DNA from: Parapedobacter soli
GTDB taxonomy: Bacteria > Bacteroidota > Bacteroidia > Sphingobacteriales > Sphingobacteriaceae
Length of the DNA stretch: 64,000 nt
Direction: 5' to 3'
Assembly: GCF_025460835.1 (NCBI RefSeq)
Contig: NZ_JAMXAY010000022.1
Span: 1-64,000, forward strand
Position numbers and translations under genes: made by a program. The notes beneath the pieces are model-generated. The model was not told where the DNA came from. It saw only the letters and a list, made by a program, of their open reading frames with translations, and searched no databases. The first letter of the stretch is position 1; every line of letters begins with the position of its first letter. Below are positions 33,694 through 41,707 of this stretch, piece after piece.

Positions 33694-33738
33694 GGGGCTT
33701 CAAAAAAGAGCCCCGATAACCGTTATGGCATCGGGGCT
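33694..33738. terminator. overlapping alternative hairpins between nrdG and carB
   Basis: GGGGCT (33694-33699) pairs with AGCCCC (33709-33714). The same AGCCCCGAT (33709-33717) pairs even better with ATCGGGGCT (33730-33738). The two hairpins exclude each other. The position between convergent genes suggests a terminator pair, but there is no long T-run. Confidence 0.6.
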
Positions 33739-33759
33739 GTATAAATACTTGGTGTACCG

Positions 33760-36576
33760 CTACTTACTCAGATACATCGACTTCTTGGCATACATCTCCC
33801 TGAAAAACGGGTCGTCGAGGTCCTTGATGAAACGGATGGCCTCGCCGGTGGACTTCATTTCCGGTCCGAGCTGCTTGTCCACGTCAGGGAACTTGTCAAA
33901 CGAGAAAATGGGTTCTTTGATGGCATAGCCTTTCAGTTTGCGCTCGATGGTAAAGTCTTTGAGTTTGTTGGCTCCCAGCATCACCTTGGTTGCAATATTG
34001 ACGTAAGGCACATCATAAGCCTTGGCAATAAACGGCACCGTGCGCGATGCACGCGGGTTAGCCTCAATTACATATACTTTCTCATCTTTAATAGCAAACT
34101 GGATGTTAAGCAGGCCGCAGACATTCAGCGCTTTGGCGAGTTTGATGGTATATTCCTCCATCTTGCGCTTCACATTTTCAGATAAGCTGAATGGCGGCAA
34201 TACCGCGCTCGAATCGCCGGAGTGTATCCCTGCCGGCTCAATGTGCTCCATCATGCCGATGATGTGCACATCCTCTCCATCGCAGATGGAATCAGACTCA
34301 GCCTCTTCTGCGCGGTCGAGGAAATGGTCGATCAGCACCCGGTTTCCGGGTAGGTTACGCAGCAGTTTCACTACAGCGGTTTCCAATTCATCGTCGTTGA
34401 TCACAATACTCATGCGCTCACCACCCAATACGTAACTTGGGCGGACAAGTACGGGGTAACCTACTTTTTTGGCTACTTCAAGGGCCTCTTCCGCACTTTC
34501 GGCGACGCCATACTTGGGATATGGGATATCCAGCGATTTGAGCAGGTCGGAGAAGCGGCCACGGTCTTCCGCCAGGTCCATGTTTTGGAAAGAAGTACCG
34601 ATGATTTTGATGCCGTTGGACTCGAGCAGCTCGGCCATCTTCAGTGCGGTTTGCCCACCTAGCTGCACAATAACCCCTTCCGGTTTTTCCAGTTCGATGA
34701 TTTCACGGACATGCTCCCAGTAAACGGGCTCAAAATAAAGCTTATCGGCCATATTGAAGTCGGTCGATACCGTTTCGGGGTTACAGTTGACCATGATCGA
34801 CTCGTACCCCGCTTGCTTGGCGGCCAATAGGCCATGCACACAAGAGTAATCGAACTCAATGCCTTGCCCGATGCGGTTGGGTCCCGAACCCAGCACGATG
34901 ATTTTCTTTTTGTCGGATGCCACCGATTCGTTCTCTTCCTCGAAGGTTGAATAGTAATACGGTGTATGGGCAGGGAATTCAGCGGCACAAGTGTCTACCA
35001 TCTTATATACCCGGCGGATACCCAGCTCCCGGCGGCGGTTGTATACATCATCTTCCGATACGTTGCCCAGCAACCAGGCAATCTGCGTATCCGAATAGCC
35101 TTTTTGTTTGAGGGTGATGAAGAAGTCTTTAGGGATATTGTTGAGTTGGTAACGGCGTAATTCGGTCTCCAGGGTTACCAGCTCCTGGATCTGGGTTAAG
35201 AACCATTTGTCAATATTCGTTGCTTTGCGGATAGACTCAAGCGGTACACCCAGCTCAAAGGCATCCTTGATGTGGAAGAGCCGGTCGCTGCTGGGGTGTT
35301 CGAGGCTGTGCATGATTTCCTCCAGGTTGCGCAACTGCTTTCCGTCGGCACCCAGGCCATGGCGGCCTGTTTCCAGGCTTTGGCAGGCTTTCTGCAATGC
35401 CTCGATGAACGTGCGGCCGATGGCCATCACCTCGCCCACCGACTTCATCTGTAAGCCGAGCTCGCGGTTGGCGCCTTTGAACTTGGCGAAATTCCAGCGG
35501 GGGACTTTTACGATCACGTAATCCAGTGTAGGCTCGAAATAAGCTGAAGTGGTTTTGGTAATCTGGTTTTGGATTTCGTCGAGGTTGTAGCCGATAGCAA
35601 GCTTTGATGCGATCTTGGCGATGGGATAGCCGGTTGCTTTGGAAGCTAGTGCCGACGAGCGTGACACCCGTGGGTTGATTTCGATGGCAATGATATCTTC
35701 GTTTTCGGGGTTTACCGAAAACTGTACGTTACAGCCGCCTGCGAAGTTGCCGATGGCACGCATCATCTTGATGGCCTGGTTGCGCATCTCCTGGTAGCAA
35801 CGGTCGCTCAGCGTCATGCCCGGCGCTACCGTAATCGAGTCGCCCGTATGCACGCCCATCGGATCGAAGTTTTCGATGGTACAGATGATGATCACATTAT
35901 CCGCATTGTCGCGCAGCAATTCGAGTTCGAACTCTTTCCAGCCCAATACGGCCTGCTCCACCAATACTTCATGTGTGGGCGATGCTTGGAGCCCACGGCT
36001 CAATGCGGCCTCAAACTCTTCTTTCTTGTGGACAAAGCCACCGCCGGTACCGCCTAACGTGTACGAAGGCCGGATGACCAACGGGAAACCGATTTGTTGT
36101 GCGGCTTCCTTGCCCTCGAGGAATGAGTTGGCAATTTGGGATTTGGCCACACCGATACCGATATCGACCATCAGCTTGCGGAACTCTTCCCGGTTCTCGG
36201 TTTTCTCAATAGCAGCCACGTCAACACCGATGACTTGGACGTTGTACTTCTCCCAAAGCCCGCGTTCTGACGCCTCGATACATAGGTTCAAGGCCGTTTG
36301 TCCGCCCATGGTGGGAAGTACGGCATCGATCTGCTGCTCCTGTAAAATCTGTTCGATACTCTCGCACGTAAGCGGCAGTAAGTACACATGGTCGGCAATT
36401 ACGTTGTCGGTCATGATGGTGGCCGGATTGGAGTTGATGATGGATACTTCAATCCCCTCTTCTTTAAGCGAAAGGGCGGCCTGTGATCCGGAATAATCAA
36501 ATTCGCAGGCTTGTCCGATAACGATAGGGCCTGAACCGATAATTAAAACCGAGTTAATGGAAGTGTTTCTGGGCAT
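33760..36576 (-). CDS. carB: carbamoyl-phosphate synthase large subunit, short form
   Basis: Makes carbamoyl phosphate for arginine and pyrimidine synthesis, using ammonia from the CarA glutaminase subunit (not in the window). 938 aa against about 1070 in enterobacteria. The two homologous ATP-grasp halves are complete (first: [22 protein letters not shown]; second: [22 protein letters not shown]), but the protein stops after the second ATP-grasp region. The C-terminal allosteric MGS-like domain that binds UMP and ornithine is therefore missing. Short CarB of this kind is known in Bacteroidota. The leader is long (about 99 nt) if the -7 box at 36686-36679 is used. Confidence 0.95.
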   Translation of the reverse strand: MPRNTSINSVLIIGSGPIVIGQACEFDYSGSQAALSLKEEGIEVSIINSNPATIMTDNVIADHVYLLPLTCESIEQILQEQQIDAVLPTMGGQTALNLCIEASERGLWEKYNVQVIGVDVAAIEKTENREEFRKLMVDIGIGVAKSQIANSFLEGKEAAQQIGFPLVIRPSYTLGGTGGGFVHKKEEFEAALSRGLQASPTHEVLVEQAVLGWKEFELELLRDNADNVIIICTIENFDPMGVHTGDSITVAPGMTLSDRCYQEMRNQAIKMMRAIGNFAGGCNVQFSVNPENEDIIAIEINPRVSRSSALASKATGYPIAKIASKLAIGYNLDEIQNQITKTTSAYFEPTLDYVIVKVPRWNFAKFKGANRELGLQMKSVGEVMAIGRTFIEALQKACQSLETGRHGLGADGKQLRNLEEIMHSLEHPSSDRLFHIKDAFELGVPLESIRKATNIDKWFLTQIQELVTLETELRRYQLNNIPKDFFITLKQKGYSDTQIAWLLGNVSEDDVYNRRRELGIRRVYKMVDTCAAEFPAHTPYYYSTFEEENESVASDKKKIIVLGSGPNRIGQGIEFDYSCVHGLLAAKQAGYESIMVNCNPETVSTDFNMADKLYFEPVYWEHVREIIELEKPEGVIVQLGGQTALKMAELLESNGIKIIGTSFQNMDLAEDRGRFSDLLKSLDIPYPKYGVAESAEEALEVAKKVGYPVLVRPSYVLGGERMSIVINDDELETAVVKLLRNLPGNRVLIDHFLDRAEEAESDSICDGEDVHIIGMMEHIEPAGIHSGDSSAVLPPFSLSENVKRKMEEYTIKLAKALNVCGLLNIQFAIKDEKVYVIEANPRASRTVPFIAKAYDVPYVNIATKVMLGANKLKDFTIERKLKGYAIKEPIFSFDKFPDVDKQLGPEMKSTGEAIRFIKDLDDPFFREMYAKKSMYLSK

Positions 36577-36678
36577 TATATGGTGAAAAATGTTAATTAA
36601 TTTTCAACGCTACATTTGCTAAACAGTGGGAATGTCTGGGATGATGCGTGAGGATATTCCGACTGTTTTGTCGGAGTG

Positions 36679-36731
36679 CAAAGGTATGCTTTTTAAATGG
36701 AATAATGGTTAATAATTTCAATAACCATTAT
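36679..36731 (-). promoter_or_regulatory. carB promoter and 10-bp inverted repeat
   Basis: Minus-strand -7 box TACCTTTG (36686-36679) predicts +1 near 36675. ATAATGGTTA (36702-36711) and TAACCATTAT (36722-36731) form a perfect 10-bp inverted repeat with a 10-bp spacer, centred about 41 bp upstream of that +1, where a -33 TTTG is lacking. An activator or repressor site for carB, or for the divergent barrel gene, is likely. Confidence 0.55.
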
Positions 36732-36822
36732 ATTACTGCCGTGGGTACCGTGTCGGCCTACCTGTTTTTAGGTATTTTTTTCTTATGTAAAGAAATTATT
36801 TTCTCCTAACCGTGGAATAGCT

Positions 36823-36830
36823 TACTTTTG
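36823..36830 (+). promoter_or_regulatory. -7 box of the 170-aa barrel-protein gene
   Basis: TACTTTTG, perfect TAnnTTTG, giving +1 near 36834 and a leader of about 24 nt. A T-rich TTTTC about 20 bp upstream may serve as a weak -33 element. Confidence 0.5.
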
Positions 36831-36857
36831 GACGTTTTTTAATATAAAGATAAGACC

Positions 36858-37370
36858 ATGAAAATTAAATTGACGTTATTGGCCCTGTTTGCTGCATTTG
36901 CTTTCACGGCATCTGCACAGAGTGATTACAAGAACTCTATCGGTCTCCGGTTGGGTGGCGGCTACTATGATCTGATCGGTGCGGCCTTCAAGACTTTTAT
37001 TTCTGAACCTGCCGCGTTGGAGTTTGACTTGGGTTTCAAGCCAAGCATTGGTTATGGAATTTACAGTGACGGGATTACTAACCTGTCATTATCCGGTGCC
37101 TATCAGCATCATTTTCCCATCGGTAATATCGAAGGGTTTAAATGGTTTGTAGGTGGTGGTGCTATCATTGCCAACACGTTTTCTGATTATGAAGATTGGG
37201 GTGGTGTTTCAATCGGTATTTTCCCTACCGGTGGGGTGGATTACAAACTGAAGAATGCGCCGTTTGCATTTTCTGCTGATTTGAGACCTACTGCACACTT
37301 CGTGAAGTCTTATGGTGGTATCAACGGGTTCTTATTCAATAGCGGCTTGACAGCCCGTTACGTATTTTAG
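36858..37370 (+). CDS. small outer membrane beta-barrel protein
   Basis: 170-aa exported protein. Sec signal MKIKLTLLALFAAFAFTASAQ, then an 8-strand-size barrel with Gly/aromatic alternation (IGLRLGGGYYDLIGAAFK, WFVGGGAIIANTF) and a C-terminal phenylalanine (GLTARYVF) that suits BAM recognition. Function unknown, and similar in size to the protein at 12489-13028 but with little shared sequence. Monocistronic: own promoter and a strong terminator. Confidence 0.82.
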   Translation: MKIKLTLLALFAAFAFTASAQSDYKNSIGLRLGGGYYDLIGAAFKTFISEPAALEFDLGFKPSIGYGIYSDGITNLSLSGAYQHHFPIGNIEGFKWFVGGGAIIANTFSDYEDWGGVSIGIFPTGGVDYKLKNAPFAFSADLRPTAHFVKSYGGINGFLFNSGLTARYVF

Positions 37371-37401
37371 ATAAGAGCGGTTTTATCCGCGTCCGCGAGT
37401 G

Positions 37402-37439
37402 ATTGCCATTGGTTGCTGAAGCCAATGGCAATTTTTTTT
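37402..37439 (+). terminator. intrinsic terminator of the barrel-protein gene
   Basis: Perfect 11-bp stem ATTGCCATTGG / CCAATGGCAAT (37402-37412, 37422-37432), 9-nt loop, followed by a run of eight T (37432-37439). Confidence 0.94.
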
Positions 37440-37478
37440 AGTGCCTATGCCGAGACCTGTATGGTACGAGCGGTGGTA

Positions 37479-37534
37479 GCCCATGCCCCTGAGACGGGCC
37501 GGGCATGGCTAAGCTTTGGCTAAGGCCATGCCCG
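37479..37534. repeat. competing GC-rich hairpins
   Basis: CGGGCATGGC (37500-37509) pairs perfectly with GCCATGCCCG (37525-37534) around a 15-nt loop. The same left arm can instead pair with AGCCCATGCCC (37479-37489) with a one-base bulge. There is no gene here; frames that cross the region are composed of low-complexity peptide. Confidence 0.65.
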
Positions 37535-37543
37535 CCGGGTGTT

Positions 37544-37686
37544 CGAGTGGCCGTCGGCTGCCCTTCGACAAGTTGCCGAAGGGCAGCCGAACCGTTCCCG
37601 AACAATTCCCGAAGCAGTCTCGAAGGATTGTCGAAGGATTGTCGAAGGATTGTCGAAGGCCACTCGAACAACTGTCGAACAACTGG
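37544..37686. repeat. 11-bp phased repeat array, 13 units
   Basis: A CG-starting 11-mer recurs with exact 11-bp spacing at 37544, 37555, 37566, 37577, 37588, 37599, 37610, 37621, 37632, 37643, 37654, 37665 and 37676. The last ten all begin CGAA. Three central units are identical (CGAAGGATTGT, 37621-37653), and the others diverge after CGAA. Since 11 is not a multiple of three, the array is not built as a protein repeat. The period is close to one helical turn. Confidence 0.85.
37554..37590. repeat. 14-bp perfect inverted repeat
   Basis: TCGGCTGCCCTTCG (37554-37567) and CGAAGGGCAGCCGA (37577-37590) are exact reverse complements with a 9-nt loop. It lies at the left end of the 11-bp array and shares its phase. 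Confidence 0.85.
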
Positions 37687-37731
37687 CAGCGATTGGCAGT
37701 GATTTATGCCAAATGCTGCCAATTACTGCCA
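37684..37731. repeat. 16-bp imperfect inverted repeat at the right end of the array
   Basis: TGGCAGCGATTGGCAG (37684-37699) pairs with CTGCCAATTACTGCCA (37716-37731) at 14 of 16 positions, around a 16-nt loop. Each arm itself contains two TGGCAG copies. Confidence 0.7.
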
Positions 37732-37883
37732 AAAGTTGAAGCGGGGCTTTTGTCCACCTACGTTTGTGACCAGAAAGCAAATGGTGATTTACATTGGTGG
37801 CGGTGTATTGGCCAGCGTTTAAATCAAAAAATAACCATACATTTAACACCAATTTTACATGCTATGAGTAAAATCAAAATGAT

Positions 37884-37998
37884 ATGTTCTACGTTGCCTA
37901 TATATTCGGTTTCTTTGCGCTGGCCATGGTGGCAAACCTGTTTTTTTGTGCTGTTCGTGTTGCCGGAAACCAAGAATAAGTCGCTGGAACAACTGTAA
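37884..37998 (+). pseudogene. C-terminal remnant of a sugar MFS transporter
   Basis: From 37884 the frame reads MFYVAYIFGFFALAMVANLF, then needs a one-base shift in a T7 run (37941-37947) to continue FVLFVLPETKNKSLEQL and stop at 37998. This is the last helix and the PETKxKSLEE-type tail of a sugar porter. Nothing upstream encodes the other eleven helices, so this is a leftover of a transporter gene once in front of the aldolase and dehydratase genes. The array and hairpins sit where the gene should be. Confidence 0.7.
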
Positions 37999-38021
37999 AA
38001 GAGCTGAGTGGCCAATAAGAT

Positions 38022-38636
38022 ATGACGAAAGAAGAAATTATAGCAAGGATACAAACGGAACGGCTTATCGCCATTGTGCGGTTGGCTGAAGAAGCCGAAG
38101 TGTTGCCTACGGTGTCGAGGCTGGTGGCTTCCGGCGTACGCGTATTGGAAATAACGAGCAATACGCCTGGTTACGGCCAGGCCATCAAGCAGGCACGGAC
38201 GGAATTTCCGGATGTGTTGATCGGCGCTGGGACGATACTGAATGATACCCTGGCAGACGAAGCCCTGTCGTTCGGTGCCCAGTTCCTGGTTACGCCTAAC
38301 ATGAATATTGACGTAATCACAACGGCGCATCGCAACGGTGTTCCCGTGGTGATGGGAGCGCTGACGCCCACGGAGGTAGCTGAAGGGATAAATTATGGCG
38401 CCGATTTCATCAAGCTATTCCCGGCATCGGTAATGGGGCCGGCCTACCTGAAGGCGCTCCTTGGCCCTTATAACGGTATACGGGTCATTGCCGTGGGTGG
38501 CGTAGACTTTTCCAATGCCGGCGACTGGTTCCGTGCCGGTGCGGTGGGTGTGGGCATGGGCGGGAGCCTCCTATCGGACGATCCAACAACCATTAGCCAG
38601 TCCATCACTAAATTGCACCATACTTTCGAATCATAA
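38022..38636 (+). CDS. eda: bifunctional KHG/KDPG aldolase family protein
   Basis: 204-aa cytoplasmic class I aldolase that splits 2-keto-3-deoxy sugar acids (phosphates) to pyruvate and an aldehyde. Schiff-base Lys131 in DFIKLFPAS; RLIAIVRL, VLEITSNTPG with the catalytic Glu, and GAGTILN are all present. It is followed after 6 bp by a galactonate dehydratase gene, so it probably acts as the aldolase of a galactonate or related sugar-acid path (DgoA role). No kinase gene for the phosphorylated route is in the window. Confidence 0.92.
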   Translation: MTKEEIIARIQTERLIAIVRLAEEAEVLPTVSRLVASGVRVLEITSNTPGYGQAIKQARTEFPDVLIGAGTILNDTLADEALSFGAQFLVTPNMNIDVITTAHRNGVPVVMGALTPTEVAEGINYGADFIKLFPASVMGPAYLKALLGPYNGIRVIAVGGVDFSNAGDWFRAGAVGVGMGGSLLSDDPTTISQSITKLHHTFES

Positions 38637-38642
38637 AACCGT

Positions 38643-39809
38643 ATGACCATGCAAGATAAACTGATCATTGAGAAATTGGAGTTGTTCACCGTGCCACCGC
38701 GTTGGCTTTTCCTCAAGGTAACCACGAAGGAAGGGATCATCGGATGGGGGGAGCCCGTCGTGGAAGGACGTGCCGATACCGTAGCCGCCTGCGTTCGGGA
38801 GCTGGAGTCATACGTCGTGGGCCGGTCGGCCCACGACATCCAGGACCTGTGGCAAGTATTGTACCGAGGTGGCTTTTACCGTGGCGGCCCGATATTGATG
38901 AGTGCCATTTCGGGTATCGACCAAGCACTGTGGGATATCAAAGGTAAGTCGATAGGCCTGCCGGTATACCAGCTGCTGGGCGGCGCCGTGCGCCAGCAGA
39001 TGAAAATGTATTGCTGGATCGGCGGCGACCATCCCGAGGTCGTGATCAGCCAGGCACGCGACCGGGTAAACGAAGGGTATACGGCTGTGAAGATGAATGC
39101 CACTGGCGCGATGGATTGGATAGCCGCCCAGCAGGATATCACCCAAGTGGTGGAGAACATCCGGCTGCTGCGCGAGGAGTTCGGCGACCAGCTCGACGTC
39201 GGATTGGACTTCCATGGCCGGGTGCACAAGGGGATGGTGCGTAGGCTAATCGACGAGGTGGCGCCCTATAAGCCCATGTTTATCGAAGAGCCGGTGTTGA
39301 GCGAACATTCGGAAGCGTTGGCACAGATTGCCGCTTATAGCAGTATCCCCATCGCCACGGGCGAGCGGATGTTTTCGAGGTGGGATTTCAAGCATCTGTT
39401 GCATGATGGCCACGTGGACATCGTGCAACCCGACCTCAGCCATGCGGGCGGCGTTTCGGAGGTGATGCGGATAGCGGCGATGGCAGAAGCGTATGACGTG
39501 GCGCTGGCGCCACATTGCCCGTTGGGCCCGATATCCCTTGCCGCGGCACTCAACATCGACTTTGCCTGCATCAACGCCTTTATCCAGGAAAGCAGCATCG
39601 GTATCCACTACAACCAGGGCTTCGACCTATTGGATTACGTAGCTAATCCGGAGGATTTTGCGGTCAAAGACGGGTATATCCAGTTGTTCCAGCGCCCCGG
39701 GCTTGGGGTGGAGATCGACGAGCAGGCAGTCCGTAAAGCCCAAAAGGTGGGCCACCAATGGAAAAATCCCATCTGGCGGTTGAAAGACGGTAGTTTGGCC
39801 GAGTGGTAG
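38643..39809 (+). CDS. dgoD: D-galactonate dehydratase family protein (enolase superfamily)
   Basis: 388-aa dehydratase giving 2-keto-3-deoxygalactonate. It is an MR/MLE-type barrel with the DgoD-specific stretches WCWIGGD-like CWIGGDHPE, DFHGRVHKGMV (Asp and His ligands), FIEEPVLSEHSEAL, ATGERMF, HCPLGPISLAAA and QESSIGIHYN. The ATG at 38643 has a second Met two codons later. Forms a tight pair with the aldolase (6-bp gap). Related dehydratases act on other sugar acids, so substrate is probable, not certain. Confidence 0.88.
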   Translation: MTMQDKLIIEKLELFTVPPRWLFLKVTTKEGIIGWGEPVVEGRADTVAACVRELESYVVGRSAHDIQDLWQVLYRGGFYRGGPILMSAISGIDQALWDIKGKSIGLPVYQLLGGAVRQQMKMYCWIGGDHPEVVISQARDRVNEGYTAVKMNATGAMDWIAAQQDITQVVENIRLLREEFGDQLDVGLDFHGRVHKGMVRRLIDEVAPYKPMFIEEPVLSEHSEALAQIAAYSSIPIATGERMFSRWDFKHLLHDGHVDIVQPDLSHAGGVSEVMRIAAMAEAYDVALAPHCPLGPISLAAALNIDFACINAFIQESSIGIHYNQGFDLLDYVANPEDFAVKDGYIQLFQRPGLGVEIDEQAVRKAQKVGHQWKNPIWRLKDGSLAEW

Positions 39810-39967
39810 CCGTTACTGCGATTTCCGGACCGATAGGTGCAGGGGGAGTCGATCTACACCAAGGGCGGACCTGAACTCCTCCTCATCAGGTGAGTGCAGG
39901 ATACCGAATTCTCCGATTATCTGTAATCTTACCGCGAATAAAAGCCAGCTAGTTAACTTTACAGATT

Positions 39968-41707
39968 ATGATAAAAATAGGCGTGTCTTTGTTGATTGTA
40001 TTTCTACTGGGAAGCCTGAATGCGAAAGTGGCTTCAGGTCAAAGCGCTGCAATACATACCGACTCACTGAATGAGATCGTGCGCGAGTATGTATCGCCCA
40101 CCCGTATTTTGTGGCAATCGGGCGATATCCGCAATGAAGAGCAGTTGCTCCAGCCGGGGAATGGCCAAGCTGACCTGACCAACGCAAGCATCACCGTATT
40201 GAAAAATGAAGGACCGGCAAGAAGCAGCATCCTCCTCGATTTCGGGAAGGAGCTGCATGGCGGGTTGGAGATCGTGACCGGCATGTGGAACCCGGGGAAT
40301 ACGCCACGTAAGGTGCGTATCCGCTTCGGTGAATCGGCGAGTGAGGCGATGGCTGAACTCGGGGAGCGGGGGGCTACCAACGACCATGCCATCCGCGACA
40401 TGGAAATTTTGGTGCCCTGGCTCGGCAAGATACAGGTAGGGGAGAGTGGCTTCCGTTTTGTCCGCATAGACCTGCTGGATGGTGACGCCGAGCTGCACCT
40501 GAAAGAAGTGCGAGCGATATCTAGCTATCGGGATATACCCTACCTGGGCTCATTTCATAGCAGCGATGAACGCCTGAACCGGATTTGGCAAACGGGTGCC
40601 TATACGGTACACCTCAACATGCAGGACTACCTTTGGGACGGGATTAAGCGCGACCGCTTGGTTTGGGTGGGCGACCTGCATCCCGAAGTGGCCACGGTAA
40701 ATGCCGTATTCGGATACAACGAGGTGGTGCCGAAGAGCTTGGACCTGGCCCGGGACGTGACGCCGTTGCCGGGCTGGATGAGCGGAATCAGTACGTATTC
40801 GATGTGGTGGATCATCTTGCACCACGATTGGTATATGCATCACGGTGACCTGGCCTATCTCCGGGAGCAGCAGCCGTATCTGGCCGGCCTTGTCCGGCAG
40901 ATTGCCGGTAAAGTGAGGCAAGATGGCAAGGAGGAGATGGATGGCCACCGGTTCCTGGATTGGCCGACCAGCGAAGACCCAGTGGCGATCCATGCCGGCC
41001 TGCAGGCCATGACCCAGTGGTCGTTGGCTATTGCGGTGGAGCTGAGCGAAATATTGGGCGATACGGAAACAAAACAAGTCGCGGCCGATGCCGTTGACCG
41101 TCTTTCCCGCTATACGCCGGACGCAGGTTCCACCAAGCAAGCCGCAGCGCTGATGGCGTTGGTGGGCATGATGCCCGCAGAACAGGCCGAAGAAGTGTTA
41201 TTCGCGGGCGGTGCGGCAAACTTATCTACGTTTTATGGATATTACATGCTGCAGGCCATGGCGAAGGCCGGCAATTATGGCGGAGCGATGGAGGTAATCC
41301 GCGAATACTGGGGCGGTATGCTCGACTTGGGAGCGACAACGTTCTGGGAGCATTTCGATATCGGATGGATAAAGAATGCGGGCCGCATCGACGAGCTGGT
41401 TCCTGACGGCAAGATAGATGTGCACGGGGATTACGGTGACTACTGCTATGTGGGTTTTCGCCACAGTCTCTGCCATGGGTGGGCGTCGGGACCTACAGCA
41501 TGGCTTACCGAACATGTGCTGGGCATCAAGGTGCTGGAGCCGGGGAGTAAACGTATTTCCGTCAAGCCCCACCTCGGCGACCTCGATTTTGTGGAAGGTA
41601 CCTACCCCACGCCCTACGGCGTACTGCGTGTAAAGCACGAGAAACAGGCCGATGGGCAGGTGAAGTCGACCATTCATGCACCCAAAGGCGTTAAAATTAT
41701 CCGATAA
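39968..41707 (+). CDS. secreted alpha-L-rhamnosidase-like glycoside hydrolase (GH78-like, short)
   Basis: 579-aa exported protein: Sec signal (residues about 1-28), an N-terminal beta-sandwich segment (LLDFGKELHGGLEIVTGMW) and an (alpha/alpha)6 barrel with the GH78-like catalytic region QDYLWDGIKRDRLVWVGDLHPE in place of CPQRDERxGWxGD. The C-terminal part WASGPTAWLTEHVLGIKVLE and the closing sandwich are rhamnosidase-like. It probably releases rhamnose from pectin or glycoside side chains. Its TAA shares one base with the ATG of the next rhamnosidase. Confidence 0.83.
   Translation: MIKIGVSLLIVFLLGSLNAKVASGQSAAIHTDSLNEIVREYVSPTRILWQSGDIRNEEQLLQPGNGQADLTNASITVLKNEGPARSSILLDFGKELHGGLEIVTGMWNPGNTPRKVRIRFGESASEAMAELGERGATNDHAIRDMEILVPWLGKIQVGESGFRFVRIDLLDGDAELHLKEVRAISSYRDIPYLGSFHSSDERLNRIWQTGAYTVHLNMQDYLWDGIKRDRLVWVGDLHPEVATVNAVFGYNEVVPKSLDLARDVTPLPGWMSGISTYSMWWIILHHDWYMHHGDLAYLREQQPYLAGLVRQIAGKVRQDGKEEMDGHRFLDWPTSEDPVAIHAGLQAMTQWSLAIAVELSEILGDTETKQVAADAVDRLSRYTPDAGSTKQAAALMALVGMMPAEQAEEVLFAGGAANLSTFYGYYMLQAMAKAGNYGGAMEVIREYWGGMLDLGATTFWEHFDIGWIKNAGRIDELVPDGKIDVHGDYGDYCYVGFRHSLCHGWASGPTAWLTEHVLGIKVLEPGSKRISVKPHLGDLDFVEGTYPTPYGVLRVKHEKQADGQVKSTIHAPKGVKIIR

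Noticed and set aside
37544-37686. Possible CRISPR array
   Set aside because: Units are 11 bp with no spacers of constant length, and no cas genes are nearby.
37516-37998. A 160-codon open frame across the repeat patch
   Set aside because: Its first part is translated 11-bp array and hairpin DNA, and its end is the tail of a transporter in a shifted frame; equally long frames exist on the other strand.
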